Shown: piece by piece, positions 34,614 through 43,511 of the stretch
How positions within the stretch are numbered: the stretch's first letter is position 1
How the letters are laid out: each line of letters starts with the position of its first letter
NCBI RefSeq assembly: GCF_000955975.1
Contig: NZ_JYJF01000028.1
Location: 1 to 64,000, forward strand
DNA: 64,000 bases
Source: Saccharothrix sp. ST-888
GTDB lineage: Bacteria; Actinomycetota; Actinomycetes; Streptomycetales; Streptomycetaceae
Direction: 5' to 3'
Notes under the pieces: model-generated
Seen by the model: only the letters and a program-made list of their open reading frames with translations
The model's database searches: none
Told to the model about the DNA's origin: nothing
Translations under genes and position numbers: made by a program

Positions 34614-36122
34614 GTGAGCGTCGAAAACCTGGTCCCGTACGAGGAAGCTCTTGCCTCGTACGACCCGGTGATGGGCCTTGAGGTCCATGTGGAGCTGGGT
34701 ACCAAGACCAAGATGTTCTGCGGGTGTTCGACCGAGCTCGGGGCCGAGCCGAACACCCAGACCTGCCCGACCTGCCTCGGCCTGCCCGGCTCGCTGCCGG
34801 TGGTCAACGCCATCGGCGTGGAGTCGGCGATCAAGATCGGCCTCGCGCTGAACTGCGAGATCGCCGAGTGGTGCCGGTTCGCCCGGAAGAACTACTTCTA
34901 CCCGGACATGCCGAAGAACTTCCAGACCTCCCAGTACGACGAGCCGATCGCCTTCAACGGCTACCTCGACGTCCAGCTGGAGGACGGGGAGACCTTCCGG
35001 GTCGAGATCGAGCGCGCCCACATGGAGGAGGACACCGGCAAGTCCAGCCACGTCGGTGGCGCGACCGGCCGCATCCACGGTGCGACGCACTCGCTGCTCG
35101 ACTACAACCGGGCCGGCATCCCGCTGATCGAGATCGTCACCAAGCCGATCGAGGGCGCGGGTTCGCGTGCCCCCGAGGTCGCCAAGGCGTACGTCGCCGA
35201 GCTGCGCGAGCTGATCAAGGCGCTGGGCGTCTCCGAGGCCCGGATGGACAAGGGCCAGATGCGCTGCGACGTCAACCTGTCGCTGCGTCCGAACGGCACC
35301 GAGAAGTTCGGCACCCGCTCGGAGACCAAGAACGTCAACTCGCTGCGCAGCGTGGAGCGGGCGGCCCGGTTCGAGATCCAGCGGCACGCCGCGCTGCTGA
35401 ACGACGGCCGCACCGTCGTCCAGGAGACCCGGCACTTCCACGAGGACAACGGCACCACCACCTCGGGCCGGATCAAGGACAACGCCGAGGACTACCGGTA
35501 CTTCCCGGAGCCCGACCTGGTGCCGATCGCCCCCTCGCGGGAGTGGGTCGAGGAGCTGCGGGCCGGACTCCCGGAGCTGCCCCGGGTGCGCCGGGCGCGG
35601 CTGCAGGCCGAGTGGGACCTGTCCGACAAGGACATGCAGTCGGTGCTCAACGCCGGTGCGGTGGAGCCGATCCAGCTGACCATCGCGGCCGGCGCCCCCG
35701 CCGACCAGGCCCGCAAGTGGTGGATGGGCGAGCTGGCCCGTCGCGCCAACGAGACCGGTACCGACCTGGCCGAGCAGCCGATCACCCCGGTCCAGGTGGC
35801 CCGGGTCTGCACCCTGGTCGCCGAGGGCAAGCTGAACGACAAGCTGGCCCGCCAGGTCATCGAGGCCGTGCTGGCCGGCGAGGGCGAGCCGGACGCGGTC
35901 GTGGAGCAGCGCGGCCTGGCCGTGGTCTCCGACGACTCGGCGCTCGGCGCGGCCGTGGACCAGGCCATCGCGGAGAACGAGGCGATCGCCGCCAAGATCC
36001 GTGACGGCAAGGTCGCCGCGGTCGGCGCCCTGGTCGGCGCGGTCATGAAGGCCACCCGCGGCCAGGCCGACGCGGCCCGGGTGAAGGACCTGATTCTTGA
36101 GCGCCTCGGCGTTCAGGCCTAA
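34614..36122 (+). CDS. gatB: Aspartyl/glutamyl-tRNA amidotransferase subunit B
   Basis: A 502-aa subunit that binds and phosphorylates the mischarged tRNA. The GatB core has GLEVHVELGTKTKMFCGCSTELG with the zinc cysteines CGC...CPTC (residues 37-57), then YPDMPKNFQTSQYDEP, and HMEEDTGKSSH. The tail (YqeY-like, about 355-502) binds tRNA. GTG 34614 follows GAAGGGGAC. A strong terminator follows, so the gat unit ends here. Confidence 0.96.
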   Translation: MSVENLVPYEEALASYDPVMGLEVHVELGTKTKMFCGCSTELGAEPNTQTCPTCLGLPGSLPVVNAIGVESAIKIGLALNCEIAEWCRFARKNYFYPDMPKNFQTSQYDEPIAFNGYLDVQLEDGETFRVEIERAHMEEDTGKSSHVGGATGRIHGATHSLLDYNRAGIPLIEIVTKPIEGAGSRAPEVAKAYVAELRELIKALGVSEARMDKGQMRCDVNLSLRPNGTEKFGTRSETKNVNSLRSVERAARFEIQRHAALLNDGRTVVQETRHFHEDNGTTTSGRIKDNAEDYRYFPEPDLVPIAPSREWVEELRAGLPELPRVRRARLQAEWDLSDKDMQSVLNAGAVEPIQLTIAAGAPADQARKWWMGELARRANETGTDLAEQPITPVQVARVCTLVAEGKLNDKLARQVIEAVLAGEGEPDAVVEQRGLAVVSDDSALGAAVDQAIAENEAIAAKIRDGKVAAVGALVGAVMKATRGQADAARVKDLILERLGVQA

Positions 36123-36160
36123 GGATCCTTAGCCCAAACCGCTGCCTACTTAGGTATCAG

Positions 36161-36202
36161 AGCCCGTGCCCCCTCCCGACCAGGGAGGGGGCACGGGCTT
36201 TC
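36161..36202 (+). terminator. Strong terminator after gatB
   Basis: A perfect 17-bp stem (36161-36177 with 36183-36199) around a GACCA loop, running into TTTCT. It marks the end of the gat operon. Confidence 0.92.
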
Positions 36203-36335
36203 TAAGGTCCGGGGGCCCGGCGGGATCGGGCATGCTCCCGATGTGGCGCACCCCGCTGGGAGAGGAGTCTGTACTCAGGACGAGGGAGGGCCGGCCGAAG
36301 GGGCCGACGATCGTCCGATCGGAGGGGGATCCGAG

Positions 36336-36524
36336 ATGTTCGAGTACGAGCTCATCCAGAACCGGGTCGCGGAGCTGCACCGCGAAGCCGAGCACGACCG
36401 CCTGGTCCGGGAGGCCCGAGCCGCCCGTACGGCCCGTCAGCGCACCGGCGCCGTGGCCCGGCTGGCCCGCGGCGTACGGCGCCCGGTCGCCCGCCCGCGC
36501 GCCGCGCAGCTCGGCGAATGCTGA
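36336..36524 (+). CDS. 62-aa charged protein upstream of the LuxR regulator
   Basis: A small Arg/Glu-rich, probably alpha-helical protein (MFEYELIQNRVAELHREAEHD, then a basic tail). GGAGGGGG precedes the ATG at good distance. Similar short proteins are common beside streptomycete LuxR genes, but no function is known to me. Its stop overlaps an in-frame ATG (36518) of the following LuxR gene, though a hairpin inside that extension argues for a later start there. Confidence 0.65.
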   Translation: MFEYELIQNRVAELHREAEHDRLVREARAARTARQRTGAVARLARGVRRPVARPRAAQLGEC

Positions 36525-36591
36525 CGGCCGAGCACGGCCCGGGTGCGAACCCGGGCAGCGCGGAGCCGGGAACGCCGGCGGGCCGGGGGGA

Positions 36592-36625
36592 CGAGGGGGA
36601 GGACGCCGACGGCGCCTCCCCCTCG
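36592..36625 (+). terminator. Hairpin between the 62-aa gene and the LuxR gene
   Basis: CGAGGGGGAGG plus CGCC pairs with GGCG plus CCTCCCCCTCG, with one bulged A and a 3-nt loop (36592-36625). No U-tract. It supports the regulator starting downstream at 36677 rather than at 36518. Confidence 0.7.
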
Positions 36626-36676
36626 GGCTGTCCGGCCCCTGGGATAACCGCTGCACCGGCGTCGGGGGCCTGTGGC

Positions 36677-39600
36677 ATGCTCCCCGGTGTGGAGCAGATA
36701 TCGATCAGTCCCGTCTTCGTCGGCCGCGGTACCGAGACCACCGTGCTCGACGCGGCGCTGCGCCGGGCGGAGGCGGGGGAGCCGCAGACCGTCCTGATCG
36801 GCGGCGAGGCGGGGGTCGGCAAGACCAGGCTGGTGGAGGAGTTCCTGGCGGCCGCCTGCGGCGGGGCCGGGGGGAGCGTGGTCACCACGCTCGGCGGCTG
36901 CCTGGAGGTCGGTGCCGAGGGCCTGCCGTACGCGCCGCTGGCCACCGCGCTGCGCCGTCTGCACCGAGCGCTCGGTGCCGAACTCGAACGGGCCGCCGAG
37001 GGCATGGAGGGCCATCTGGCGCGGCTGCTGCCGGAGTTCGGCGAGACCGGCACCGAGCCCAACGACGAGTTCGGCCGGGCCCGGCTCTTCGAGCACACCG
37101 CCCGGCTGTTCGAACGCCTCACCGCCGACCGGACGCTGGTGCTGGCCGTCGAGGACCTGCACTGGTCCGACCGCTCCACCCGTGAACTGCTCGCCTATCT
37201 GGTCCGCACCCTGCACCGCTCCCGGGTCCTGATCATCGCCACCTACCGCAGCGACGACCTGCACCGCCGCCACCCGCTGCGCCCCTTCCTGGCCGAACTC
37301 GACCGGCTGCGCACCATCCAGCGGCTGGAACTGGCCAGATTCGGGCCGCACGAGGTCGCCGCACAGCTGGCGGGCATCCTCGGCAGCGAGAGCGCCGAGA
37401 CCCTGGACCGCGACCTGATCGACCGGATCCACCGCCGCTCCGAGGGCAACCCGTTCTTCATCGAGGAGCTCGCCACCGCGTACCTGGACGGCAGCCCCGC
37501 CGGGCTGACCGACTCGCTCCGCGACATCCTGCTGGTCCGGGTCGAGGCGCTGCCGGACGAGACCCAGCGGGTGGTCAGAATCGCCGCCGAAGGCGGCTCC
37601 TACGTCGAACACGCACTGCTGTCCGCCGTCCTGGACGAGGGCGAGGAGACGCTGATCGAGGCGCTGCGCACCGCGGTCGGCGCCAATGTGCTGCGCCCGG
37701 ACACCGACGGCGAGGGCTACCGGTTCCGGCACGCCCTGGTCCGCGAGGCGGTCTCCGACGACCTGCTGCCCGGCGAGCGCTACCGGATCAACCGCCGCTA
37801 CGCCACCGCGCTGGAGGCCGACGAGCTCCTGGTCGGCTGCGAGAAGCGCCCGGCCAGGCTGGCCAACTACTGGTACCACGCGCACAATCCGGCGCGGGCC
37901 CTGCCGACCGCGCTGGACGCCGCCAGGGCGGCCCGCCGCCGCAACGCCTTCGCCGAGCAACTGCGCATGCTGGAGCGGGCCCTGGAGCTCTGGGACGAGG
38001 TCTCCGAGGAGGTGCTGGAGAGTACCCTGCGCCCGTACGACTGGGCCGAGACCTACCCCTCGTGCAGCTGCGACCCGGGCACCCACGACTCCGGGTGCGA
38101 CCGGCTCCGGCTGGTGGACGTCTTCGCCGAGGCCGTGGTGGCCGCCCACCGCGCCGGGGACCGCGAACGCGGGTTGAGCCTGGCCAAGACGGCCCTGAAG
38201 CTGGTCGACGAGGAGCAGAGCCCGGAGCGGGCGGCCTGGTTCAGGATGCACCGCTCACGACTGCTCACCCAGCTGCACCGCAGCGGCGGCGACGAGGAGA
38301 TCGAGCGCGCCCAGCGGCTGGTGGAGAACCTGCGCCCGTCGGCCGTACGGGCGGAGGTGTTCGCGCTGGCCGCCGCGCACGCGATGCTGGGCCGCCCGAC
38401 GGAGGCGGACATCGGGCTCGCCGAGCAGGCCGTGGAGATCGCCAGAGCGGCCGGCGCGGCCGGGGTGGAGCAGCACGCCCGGATGACGCTGGGCGGCCTG
38501 CACGCACACTTCGGCAACCTGGACGAGGGTGTCGCACTCCTGACCGACGCGGTCGAGAAGTCCCGCAAGCTGGGCGCCGACGTGTACTGCCGGGGCCTGA
38601 ACAACCTGGCCAGCCAGCTGCTCGGGCTCGGCCGTCCCGCCGAGGCCGAGCAGCTGGCCAGGCAGGGTCTGGAGGCGGCCGGCAGCACCGGTCTGCTGGC
38701 CAACACCGGGGCGATCCTGACCGGCAACCTGGCCGAGGCGCTGATGCTGCTCGGCCGTCCCGCCGAGGCCGCCGAACTGCTGGCCGCCTGGGACGACCGG
38801 CTCGGTTCGGTCGGGCACCACGAGTTCCTGGACCGGCTGCGCGGCGAGCTGGCCCTGAGCCGGGGCGAACTGGACTCCGCCGCCAGGTACCTGGCCAAGG
38901 CCAGGTCCACGGCCAGGTCCGTGGACTCGCAGCACGCGCTGCCCACCGCCCGGCTGGCGATGCGGATCGCCGCTCGGACCGGCCGCCCGCTGGAGGCCAG
39001 GGCCGAGCTGCTGGCCGTCCTGGACGCCAGTGTCGAGCGGTACGCGGCCGCGTCCGGGCAGCTCCTGGACGGCGGTGCGGGCCGGCTGCTGCCGGTGCTG
39101 GTCGACGGGACGGCGATCGAGGCCGACACCAGGGGCCTGCCCGCAGCGGCAGGGGGCCGGCCCGAGGCGCTCGCCAGGATCGCCGCCACGGCCGCCCGGC
39201 TCCGGCCCGGGATCGCGCTGCACATCGGCTGGCTGCGACTCCTGGAGGGGGAGTTGGCCCGGGCACAGGGAACGGACACCCCGGCGCACTGGGCGGCCGC
39301 GATCGAGGTGCTGCGCGGGGACGGTCCCAGCGAGCCGCTGCTGCTCGCCCTGTACCGGGGCGGCGAGGCGGCGGCCGCCGCCGGACAGCGGGCGGTGGCG
39401 GCCGGGCTGCTGCGCGAGGCGTGCGAGCTGGCGGTGGCCCGCGGTGACCGCCAACTGGAGTGGGAGATCGCAAGGTTGGCGGATCGAGCCGGGCTCGCCC
39501 CGGAGCTCCGCCAGGTCGAACGGGCAGCCGGTGCGACCGAACGCGGATCCGACCCGGCGGGGCGGCGGCCCGATCCGGCCGAGACCTTCGGCCTCACCCC

Positions 39601-39808
39601 GCGCGAGCGGGACGTGCTGCGGCAGCTCGCGCTGGGCCGCACCAACCGGCAGATCGCGCAGGAGCTGTACATCTCGCCCAAGACCGCCAGCGTGCACGTC
39701 TCCAACATCCTGGCCAAGCTGGAGGTCGCCTCGCGGGGTGAGGCGGCGGCCCTCGCACACCGCCTCCGGCTCTTCGCCGACCAGGAGTTGGTGCCCGCAG
39801 GGGCGTAG
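36677..39808 (+). CDS. Large ATP-binding LuxR-family (LAL) regulator
   Basis: A 1043-aa regulator. An N-terminal AAA/STAND ATPase carries Walker A GGEAGVGKTR (about residues 41-50) and Walker B LVLAVEDLHWSD. A long TPR-like helical middle follows, and a C-terminal LuxR helix-turn-helix (FGLTPRERDVLRQLALGRTN...SVHVSNILAKL, about 970-1035). LAL proteins activate catabolic or antibiotic genes in response to an unknown ligand. The middle contains a cysteine cluster (SCSCDPGTHDSGCDR). ATG 36677 begins just before the conserved SPVFVGR; 36518 is open but spans a terminator-like hairpin. No target is evident. Confidence 0.87.
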   Translation: MLPGVEQISISPVFVGRGTETTVLDAALRRAEAGEPQTVLIGGEAGVGKTRLVEEFLAAACGGAGGSVVTTLGGCLEVGAEGLPYAPLATALRRLHRALGAELERAAEGMEGHLARLLPEFGETGTEPNDEFGRARLFEHTARLFERLTADRTLVLAVEDLHWSDRSTRELLAYLVRTLHRSRVLIIATYRSDDLHRRHPLRPFLAELDRLRTIQRLELARFGPHEVAAQLAGILGSESAETLDRDLIDRIHRRSEGNPFFIEELATAYLDGSPAGLTDSLRDILLVRVEALPDETQRVVRIAAEGGSYVEHALLSAVLDEGEETLIEALRTAVGANVLRPDTDGEGYRFRHALVREAVSDDLLPGERYRINRRYATALEADELLVGCEKRPARLANYWYHAHNPARALPTALDAARAARRRNAFAEQLRMLERALELWDEVSEEVLESTLRPYDWAETYPSCSCDPGTHDSGCDRLRLVDVFAEAVVAAHRAGDRERGLSLAKTALKLVDEEQSPERAAWFRMHRSRLLTQLHRSGGDEEIERAQRLVENLRPSAVRAEVFALAAAHAMLGRPTEADIGLAEQAVEIARAAGAAGVEQHARMTLGGLHAHFGNLDEGVALLTDAVEKSRKLGADVYCRGLNNLASQLLGLGRPAEAEQLARQGLEAAGSTGLLANTGAILTGNLAEALMLLGRPAEAAELLAAWDDRLGSVGHHEFLDRLRGELALSRGELDSAARYLAKARSTARSVDSQHALPTARLAMRIAARTGRPLEARAELLAVLDASVERYAAASGQLLDGGAGRLLPVLVDGTAIEADTRGLPAAAGGRPEALARIAATAARLRPGIALHIGWLRLLEGELARAQGTDTPAHWAAAIEVLRGDGPSEPLLLALYRGGEAAAAAGQRAVAAGLLREACELAVARGDRQLEWEIARLADRAGLAPELRQVERAAGATERGSDPAGRRPDPAETFGLTPRERDVLRQLALGRTNRQIAQELYISPKTASVHVSNILAKLEVASRGEAAALAHRLRLFADQELVPAGA

Positions 39809-40118
39809 CCCCGGTGGGCCGTGCGCCCCGGTCGTGCGCCGCTGCCAACCGGGGCGATCCCCCTGAGAACGGGGCACATCACCACGCACAGGCCATTACT
39901 CTAAGTTGAGTGTGCGTGTCATTGAGTGACCGAAGTGGTGTAGTGTCCCGGGTGGGAACACCGGTACGGCGTAGCGGAACGGCTCCGTCCGACGCCCCGG
40001 TGGGTACCGGAACCAGCCTGCGGGGATGCTGCAGTGACGTGGCGTCAGACCACTTCACGCGGTGGCACGGCCGAGGCCCGGGTGCGTGCACGCCCCGGGC
40101 CGGAGGGGGAGATGTCGA
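39809..40118. other. 310-bp gap before the PAS-GGDEF-EAL gene
   Basis: GCCCCGGT/ACCGGGGC (39825-39832, 39848-39855) form a terminator after the LuxR gene. Downstream, TTGAGTG occurs twice (39906, 39922), and GTCA-TTGAG-TGAC (39918-39930) is an inverted repeat. A TAGTGT box lies at 39941. These should hold the promoter. No gene is seen in the gap. Confidence 0.6.
39918..39930. promoter_or_regulatory. Possible BldD-type site upstream of the cdgE-like gene
   Basis: GTCATTGAGTGAC is a short inverted repeat. Its complement, GTCACTCAATGAC, partly fits the BldD box (nTnACnCWGnGTnAn), with mismatches. Some streptomycete c-di-GMP enzyme genes are BldD targets. Weak evidence. Confidence 0.3.
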
Positions 40119-43100
40119 GTGAACTCCACCGATGCGGTGCTGCCCGCCGCGCCCCCGGCCGACCACGGAGGCCGCTGCGGCGACGACCCCCTCGGCGGCG
40201 CGCAGGGTGAGGGCGCGCGCGGCGACGACACCCGCGGCCGGCTCCCCGGCGCCGTCCTGATCACGCTCTGTCTGGGCTATGCGGTCGGCGCCGCCCTCGG
40301 CTGGGGCTCTCCCCAACTGGCGCGTTTCATGGGTGACTTCGGGCTGGCCGGAGCGGCGCTGGCGGCCTCGCTGTCGTGTCTGCTGCACGGCTGCACGGTG
40401 GGCGGACCGTCCCGGCCGGCCTGGCTGCTGTTCGGCCTCTCCTCCTCGATGGTGGCCTTCGGCAACGGCACCTGGGGCTGGTACGAGGTGGTGCTGTGCA
40501 CCGCCCTCCCCCCGGACTCCGCCGCCGAGTACGCCTTTCTGCTCTTCGCCCCGCTGGCGATCACCGGCGTGGTGGTGCTCGCGCAGCGCCCGAGGACGGC
40601 GGCCGGCTGGCTCTGCCTGCTGCTGGACGGCTGGCTGGTGGCGAGTTCACTGTTCACGCTCAGCTGGAGCCTGGCCCTCGGCCGGGTGGCGGCGGGGGAG
40701 GGCGACTCCCCGCTCCGGCTCGCCCTGGGCCTCGCCTACCCGGTACTGGACATCCTGCTGGTCAGCCTGGTGATGGGCCTGCGCTTCCGGGGCCGGGACG
40801 GCAACCGGGCGGCCGTGCACACCGCGATGGTCGCGCTGGCCGTCACGGTGGTCTGCGACGCCCTGTTCACCTCGCCCGAGCTGCGCAGCAGCTACCACTC
40901 CGGCGAGCTGCTGGACGCGGGCTGGTTCGCCGGCAGCGTGCTGCTCGCCTGGGCGCCCTGGTCGCCCGACCGCAGTCGCCCGCACCGGGAGCACCCGTCC
41001 ACCGGCGGCGCCCCGCGCCGCCGGGTGGCCACCACCTTCAGCGCGCTCACCCCGTACGTGGCGGCGGCGGTCTGCGTCGCGGGCATCGTCTACAACGCCA
41101 TGGGCGGCCGGCCGCTGGACCGCGTGATGATCGTCTCGGCCTCGACCTTCGGCCTGGTCCTGCTGGTGCGCCAGGGGGTGATGCTGCTGGACAACCTCTC
41201 GCTGGCGCAGGAGCTCGCCCAGAAGGAGGCGCACTTCCGCTCCCTGGTGCAGGGCTCCAGCGACGTCATCATGATCGCGGACGCCAACGGCGTGCTCTCG
41301 TACGTCAGTCCGGCCACCCTCACGGTCTACAGCCGCGATCCCGAGGAGCTGGTAGGCGGCAATCTGCTCAACCTGGTCCATCCGGGTGACGTGGACCGGG
41401 TGCTCGGCGAGGTCAGGCGACTGATGGTCCGTCACTCGGGCCGGCGCGGCGCCGACGCGGCCGGTACCGAGCCCTCGGCCCGGGTGGAGTGCCGGATCCG
41501 CTCCGGTGACGGCCACTGGCTGCACGTGGAGTCCACCGTCAACCGCTACCGGGACGGGTTGATCCTCAACAGCCGGGACGTCACCGAAAGGGTGATACTG
41601 CAGGCCCAGCTGCACCACAACGCCTTCCACGACCCGCTCACCGACCTGCCCAACCGCGCGCTGTTCGCGCAGCGGGTCCGGGCCGCCCTCGGTGAGCGCC
41701 CCGGCGCCCGTCCGGGCGAGTGGCCTGCCGAGGGCGCCCGCGAGCACCCCGAGTCCGCCGAGCCCACCGTGGCCGTGCTCTTCCTCGACCTGGACGGCTT
41801 CAAGGCGGTCAACGACACCTCGGGCCACCAGGTCGGCGACGAACTGCTGGTCCAGGCCGCCCGCCGGCTCCAGGGCGCGGTGCGGGCCGGGGACACGGTG
41901 GCCAGGTTCGGCGGTGACGAGTTCGCCGCCCTGGTCTGCGGGCGGCTGGGCCGCTCCCAGGTCCACGACCTGGCCGAGCGGGTCCGGGCCGCGCTCTCCG
42001 AGCCGTACTGGATCGGCGGCGCCGAACTCGGCGTGGCCGCCAGCATCGGCATCGCCTTCGGCCCGCGCGGCCAGGCGCGTGCCGCCGGTACGGCAGAAGC
42101 GGACCCCAAGGCCGCCACCGACGAGCTGATGCGCAACGCGGACCTGGCGATGTACCGGGCGAAGTCCGAGGGAAAGGGCCGGGTGGTGCTCTACACCGCG
42201 GCCATGCGGGCCGAGCTGGACCGCAGGGCGGAGCTGGAGGAGCGGCTTCGGCTGGCCGTCCGGGAGGGCAGTTTCACCCTGCTCCACCAGCCCGTGGTCG
42301 ACCTCGTCACCGGCGCGGTCACGGCGGTCGAGGCACAGGCCCGATGGCGCTCGGCCCAGGGCCTGGTGCTCACCCCGGCGGAGTTCCTGCGCACCGCCGA
42401 ACAGGGCGACGCGGCGACCCGGTTCGCCCGCTGGATGCTCCAGGAGGCCGTCATCACGGCCGCCGCCCGCCGCCAGGCCGTCGGCGCACCGCACGCCGTT
42501 CCGGTCACCGTACGGCTGAGCGCCGAGCGGCTCTGTGCGCCCGGCGTCTACGAGACCATCGCCGGCGTCCTCAGGGAGACCGGGCTGCCCACCGAGCAGC
42601 TGGTGATCGAGCTGGCCAGGACGGGGCCGGACAGCGGGGCGGACGAGATCGGCCGCCGGCTGGCCGCGCTGCGCCTGCTCGGGGTGTCGACCTCGGTCGC
42701 CGGGTTCGGGGCGGGCGGCGGCTCGCTGGGGGCGCTGGCCCGGCTCCCGTTCGACGCGCTCAAACTGGACCGCAGCCTGGTCCAGGACCTCGCCGAGTCC
42801 ACCCTCACCAGAGCACTGGCCGGGCACGCGCTGCGGATCGGCCGGGACCTAGGTCTGGTCACCACGGCGGAGGGGGTGGACCAGCCCCGCCAGGTCACGG
42901 TGCTCCAGGAGCTGGGCTGCCGCCAGGGCCAGGGCCTGGCCTTCGCGCAGCCGCTGGACGAGCACCGGCTGCGCCGGGCGCTGGCCCGCCGGGTCTACCC
43001 GCTGCCGCGGCCGGTCGGCTCGCTCTCGGCGCGGCGCGCGTACCTCGCCGGGGACACCCGATCGGGTGGCCGCGCTGAGCCGGGCGGGGGACGGGTCGTG

Positions 43101-43205
43101 CACCATCACGCCGCCCTGGACCTGCCCGAACGCCGTGCGGTGCCAGGGTCCTGCACCGGTCCGAACGCCGGTCCGCATAGCGAGACGGCCGTCCCACCCA
43201 CTTGA
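40119..43205 (+). CDS. cdgE: Membrane PAS-GGDEF-EAL protein, probable CdgE-type diguanylate cyclase
   Basis: A 1028-aa protein. An N-terminal membrane region (about 40-350, some eight helices) is followed by a PAS domain (about 370-490: FRSLVQGSSDVIMIADANG). The GGDEF motif is intact at 598-602 and is preceded by an RAGD inhibitory site (589-592), so cyclase activity with feedback control is likely. The EAL domain looks dead: EAL reads EAQ (738-740) and the metal-binding DD of DDFG reads AG (861-862). GTG 40119 follows GGAGGGGGAG. The symbol rests on architecture and position just before ilvB, by recall of streptomycete gene order. Confidence 0.85.
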   Translation: MNSTDAVLPAAPPADHGGRCGDDPLGGAQGEGARGDDTRGRLPGAVLITLCLGYAVGAALGWGSPQLARFMGDFGLAGAALAASLSCLLHGCTVGGPSRPAWLLFGLSSSMVAFGNGTWGWYEVVLCTALPPDSAAEYAFLLFAPLAITGVVVLAQRPRTAAGWLCLLLDGWLVASSLFTLSWSLALGRVAAGEGDSPLRLALGLAYPVLDILLVSLVMGLRFRGRDGNRAAVHTAMVALAVTVVCDALFTSPELRSSYHSGELLDAGWFAGSVLLAWAPWSPDRSRPHREHPSTGGAPRRRVATTFSALTPYVAAAVCVAGIVYNAMGGRPLDRVMIVSASTFGLVLLVRQGVMLLDNLSLAQELAQKEAHFRSLVQGSSDVIMIADANGVLSYVSPATLTVYSRDPEELVGGNLLNLVHPGDVDRVLGEVRRLMVRHSGRRGADAAGTEPSARVECRIRSGDGHWLHVESTVNRYRDGLILNSRDVTERVILQAQLHHNAFHDPLTDLPNRALFAQRVRAALGERPGARPGEWPAEGAREHPESAEPTVAVLFLDLDGFKAVNDTSGHQVGDELLVQAARRLQGAVRAGDTVARFGGDEFAALVCGRLGRSQVHDLAERVRAALSEPYWIGGAELGVAASIGIAFGPRGQARAAGTAEADPKAATDELMRNADLAMYRAKSEGKGRVVLYTAAMRAELDRRAELEERLRLAVREGSFTLLHQPVVDLVTGAVTAVEAQARWRSAQGLVLTPAEFLRTAEQGDAATRFARWMLQEAVITAAARRQAVGAPHAVPVTVRLSAERLCAPGVYETIAGVLRETGLPTEQLVIELARTGPDSGADEIGRRLAALRLLGVSTSVAGFGAGGGSLGALARLPFDALKLDRSLVQDLAESTLTRALAGHALRIGRDLGLVTTAEGVDQPRQVTVLQELGCRQGQGLAFAQPLDEHRLRRALARRVYPLPRPVGSLSARRAYLAGDTRSGGRAEPGGGRVVHHHAALDLPERRAVPGSCTGPNAGPHSETAVPPT

Positions 43206-43238
43206 CACCCAGCACCGCCGAGGAGGAAGGTCGGTCCC

Positions 43239-43280
43239 ATGCGCACCCGAATTCTCGTACTTGGCAGGCGCGTCGGCTGA
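43239..43280 (+). CDS. ilvB leader peptide
   Basis: A 13-residue leader, MRTRILVLGRRVG, with a GGAAGG ribosome site. The run Ile-Leu-Val-Leu uses codons ATT, CTC, GTA and CTT; three of these are rare in this GC-rich genome. A 10-bp hairpin arm starts just after the run, and an intrinsic terminator follows. This is the layout of a branched-chain amino acid attenuator. Confidence 0.9.
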   Translation: MRTRILVLGRRVG

Positions 43281-43353
43281 GCGGACCACGGAGTCCCGCT
43301 CGTGAGAGACCGACGCGCCACCCCTCGCATGCCCTGGGCACGAGGGGTTTTTT
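43267..43353 (+). promoter_or_regulatory. Transcription attenuator of the ilvBNC operon
   Basis: GGCGCGTCGG (43267-43276) pairs perfectly with CCGACGCGCC (43310-43319). An inner GAGCGGAC/GTCCCGCTC stem lies between. Immediately after comes a terminator: CCCCTCG (43321-43327), 13-nt loop, CGAGGGG (43341-43347), TTTTTT. A ribosome stalled on the Ile-Leu-Val-Leu codons would cover the first arm and change folding, so terminator use should depend on charged tRNA supply. Confidence 0.85.
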
Positions 43354-43511
43354 GTTGCACTGACACTGCTCGACCACCGCAAGAACACTGGCTTCTATCC
43401 CCGCAAATCGGGACGATTGAGGCAGAGCCGGAGACCGGCCCACCAGCACGGTGACCCTCCTGGATCGCCAGGGGACGCCGGGGCCGACAGAACCCGAGAA
43501 GAGACAGGCAG

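Noticed and set aside
36518..36676. In-frame N-terminal extension of the LAL regulator
   Set aside because: It contains a strong hairpin and low-complexity sequence; homology-like sequence starts after 36677. Kept as an uncertainty, not as the called start.
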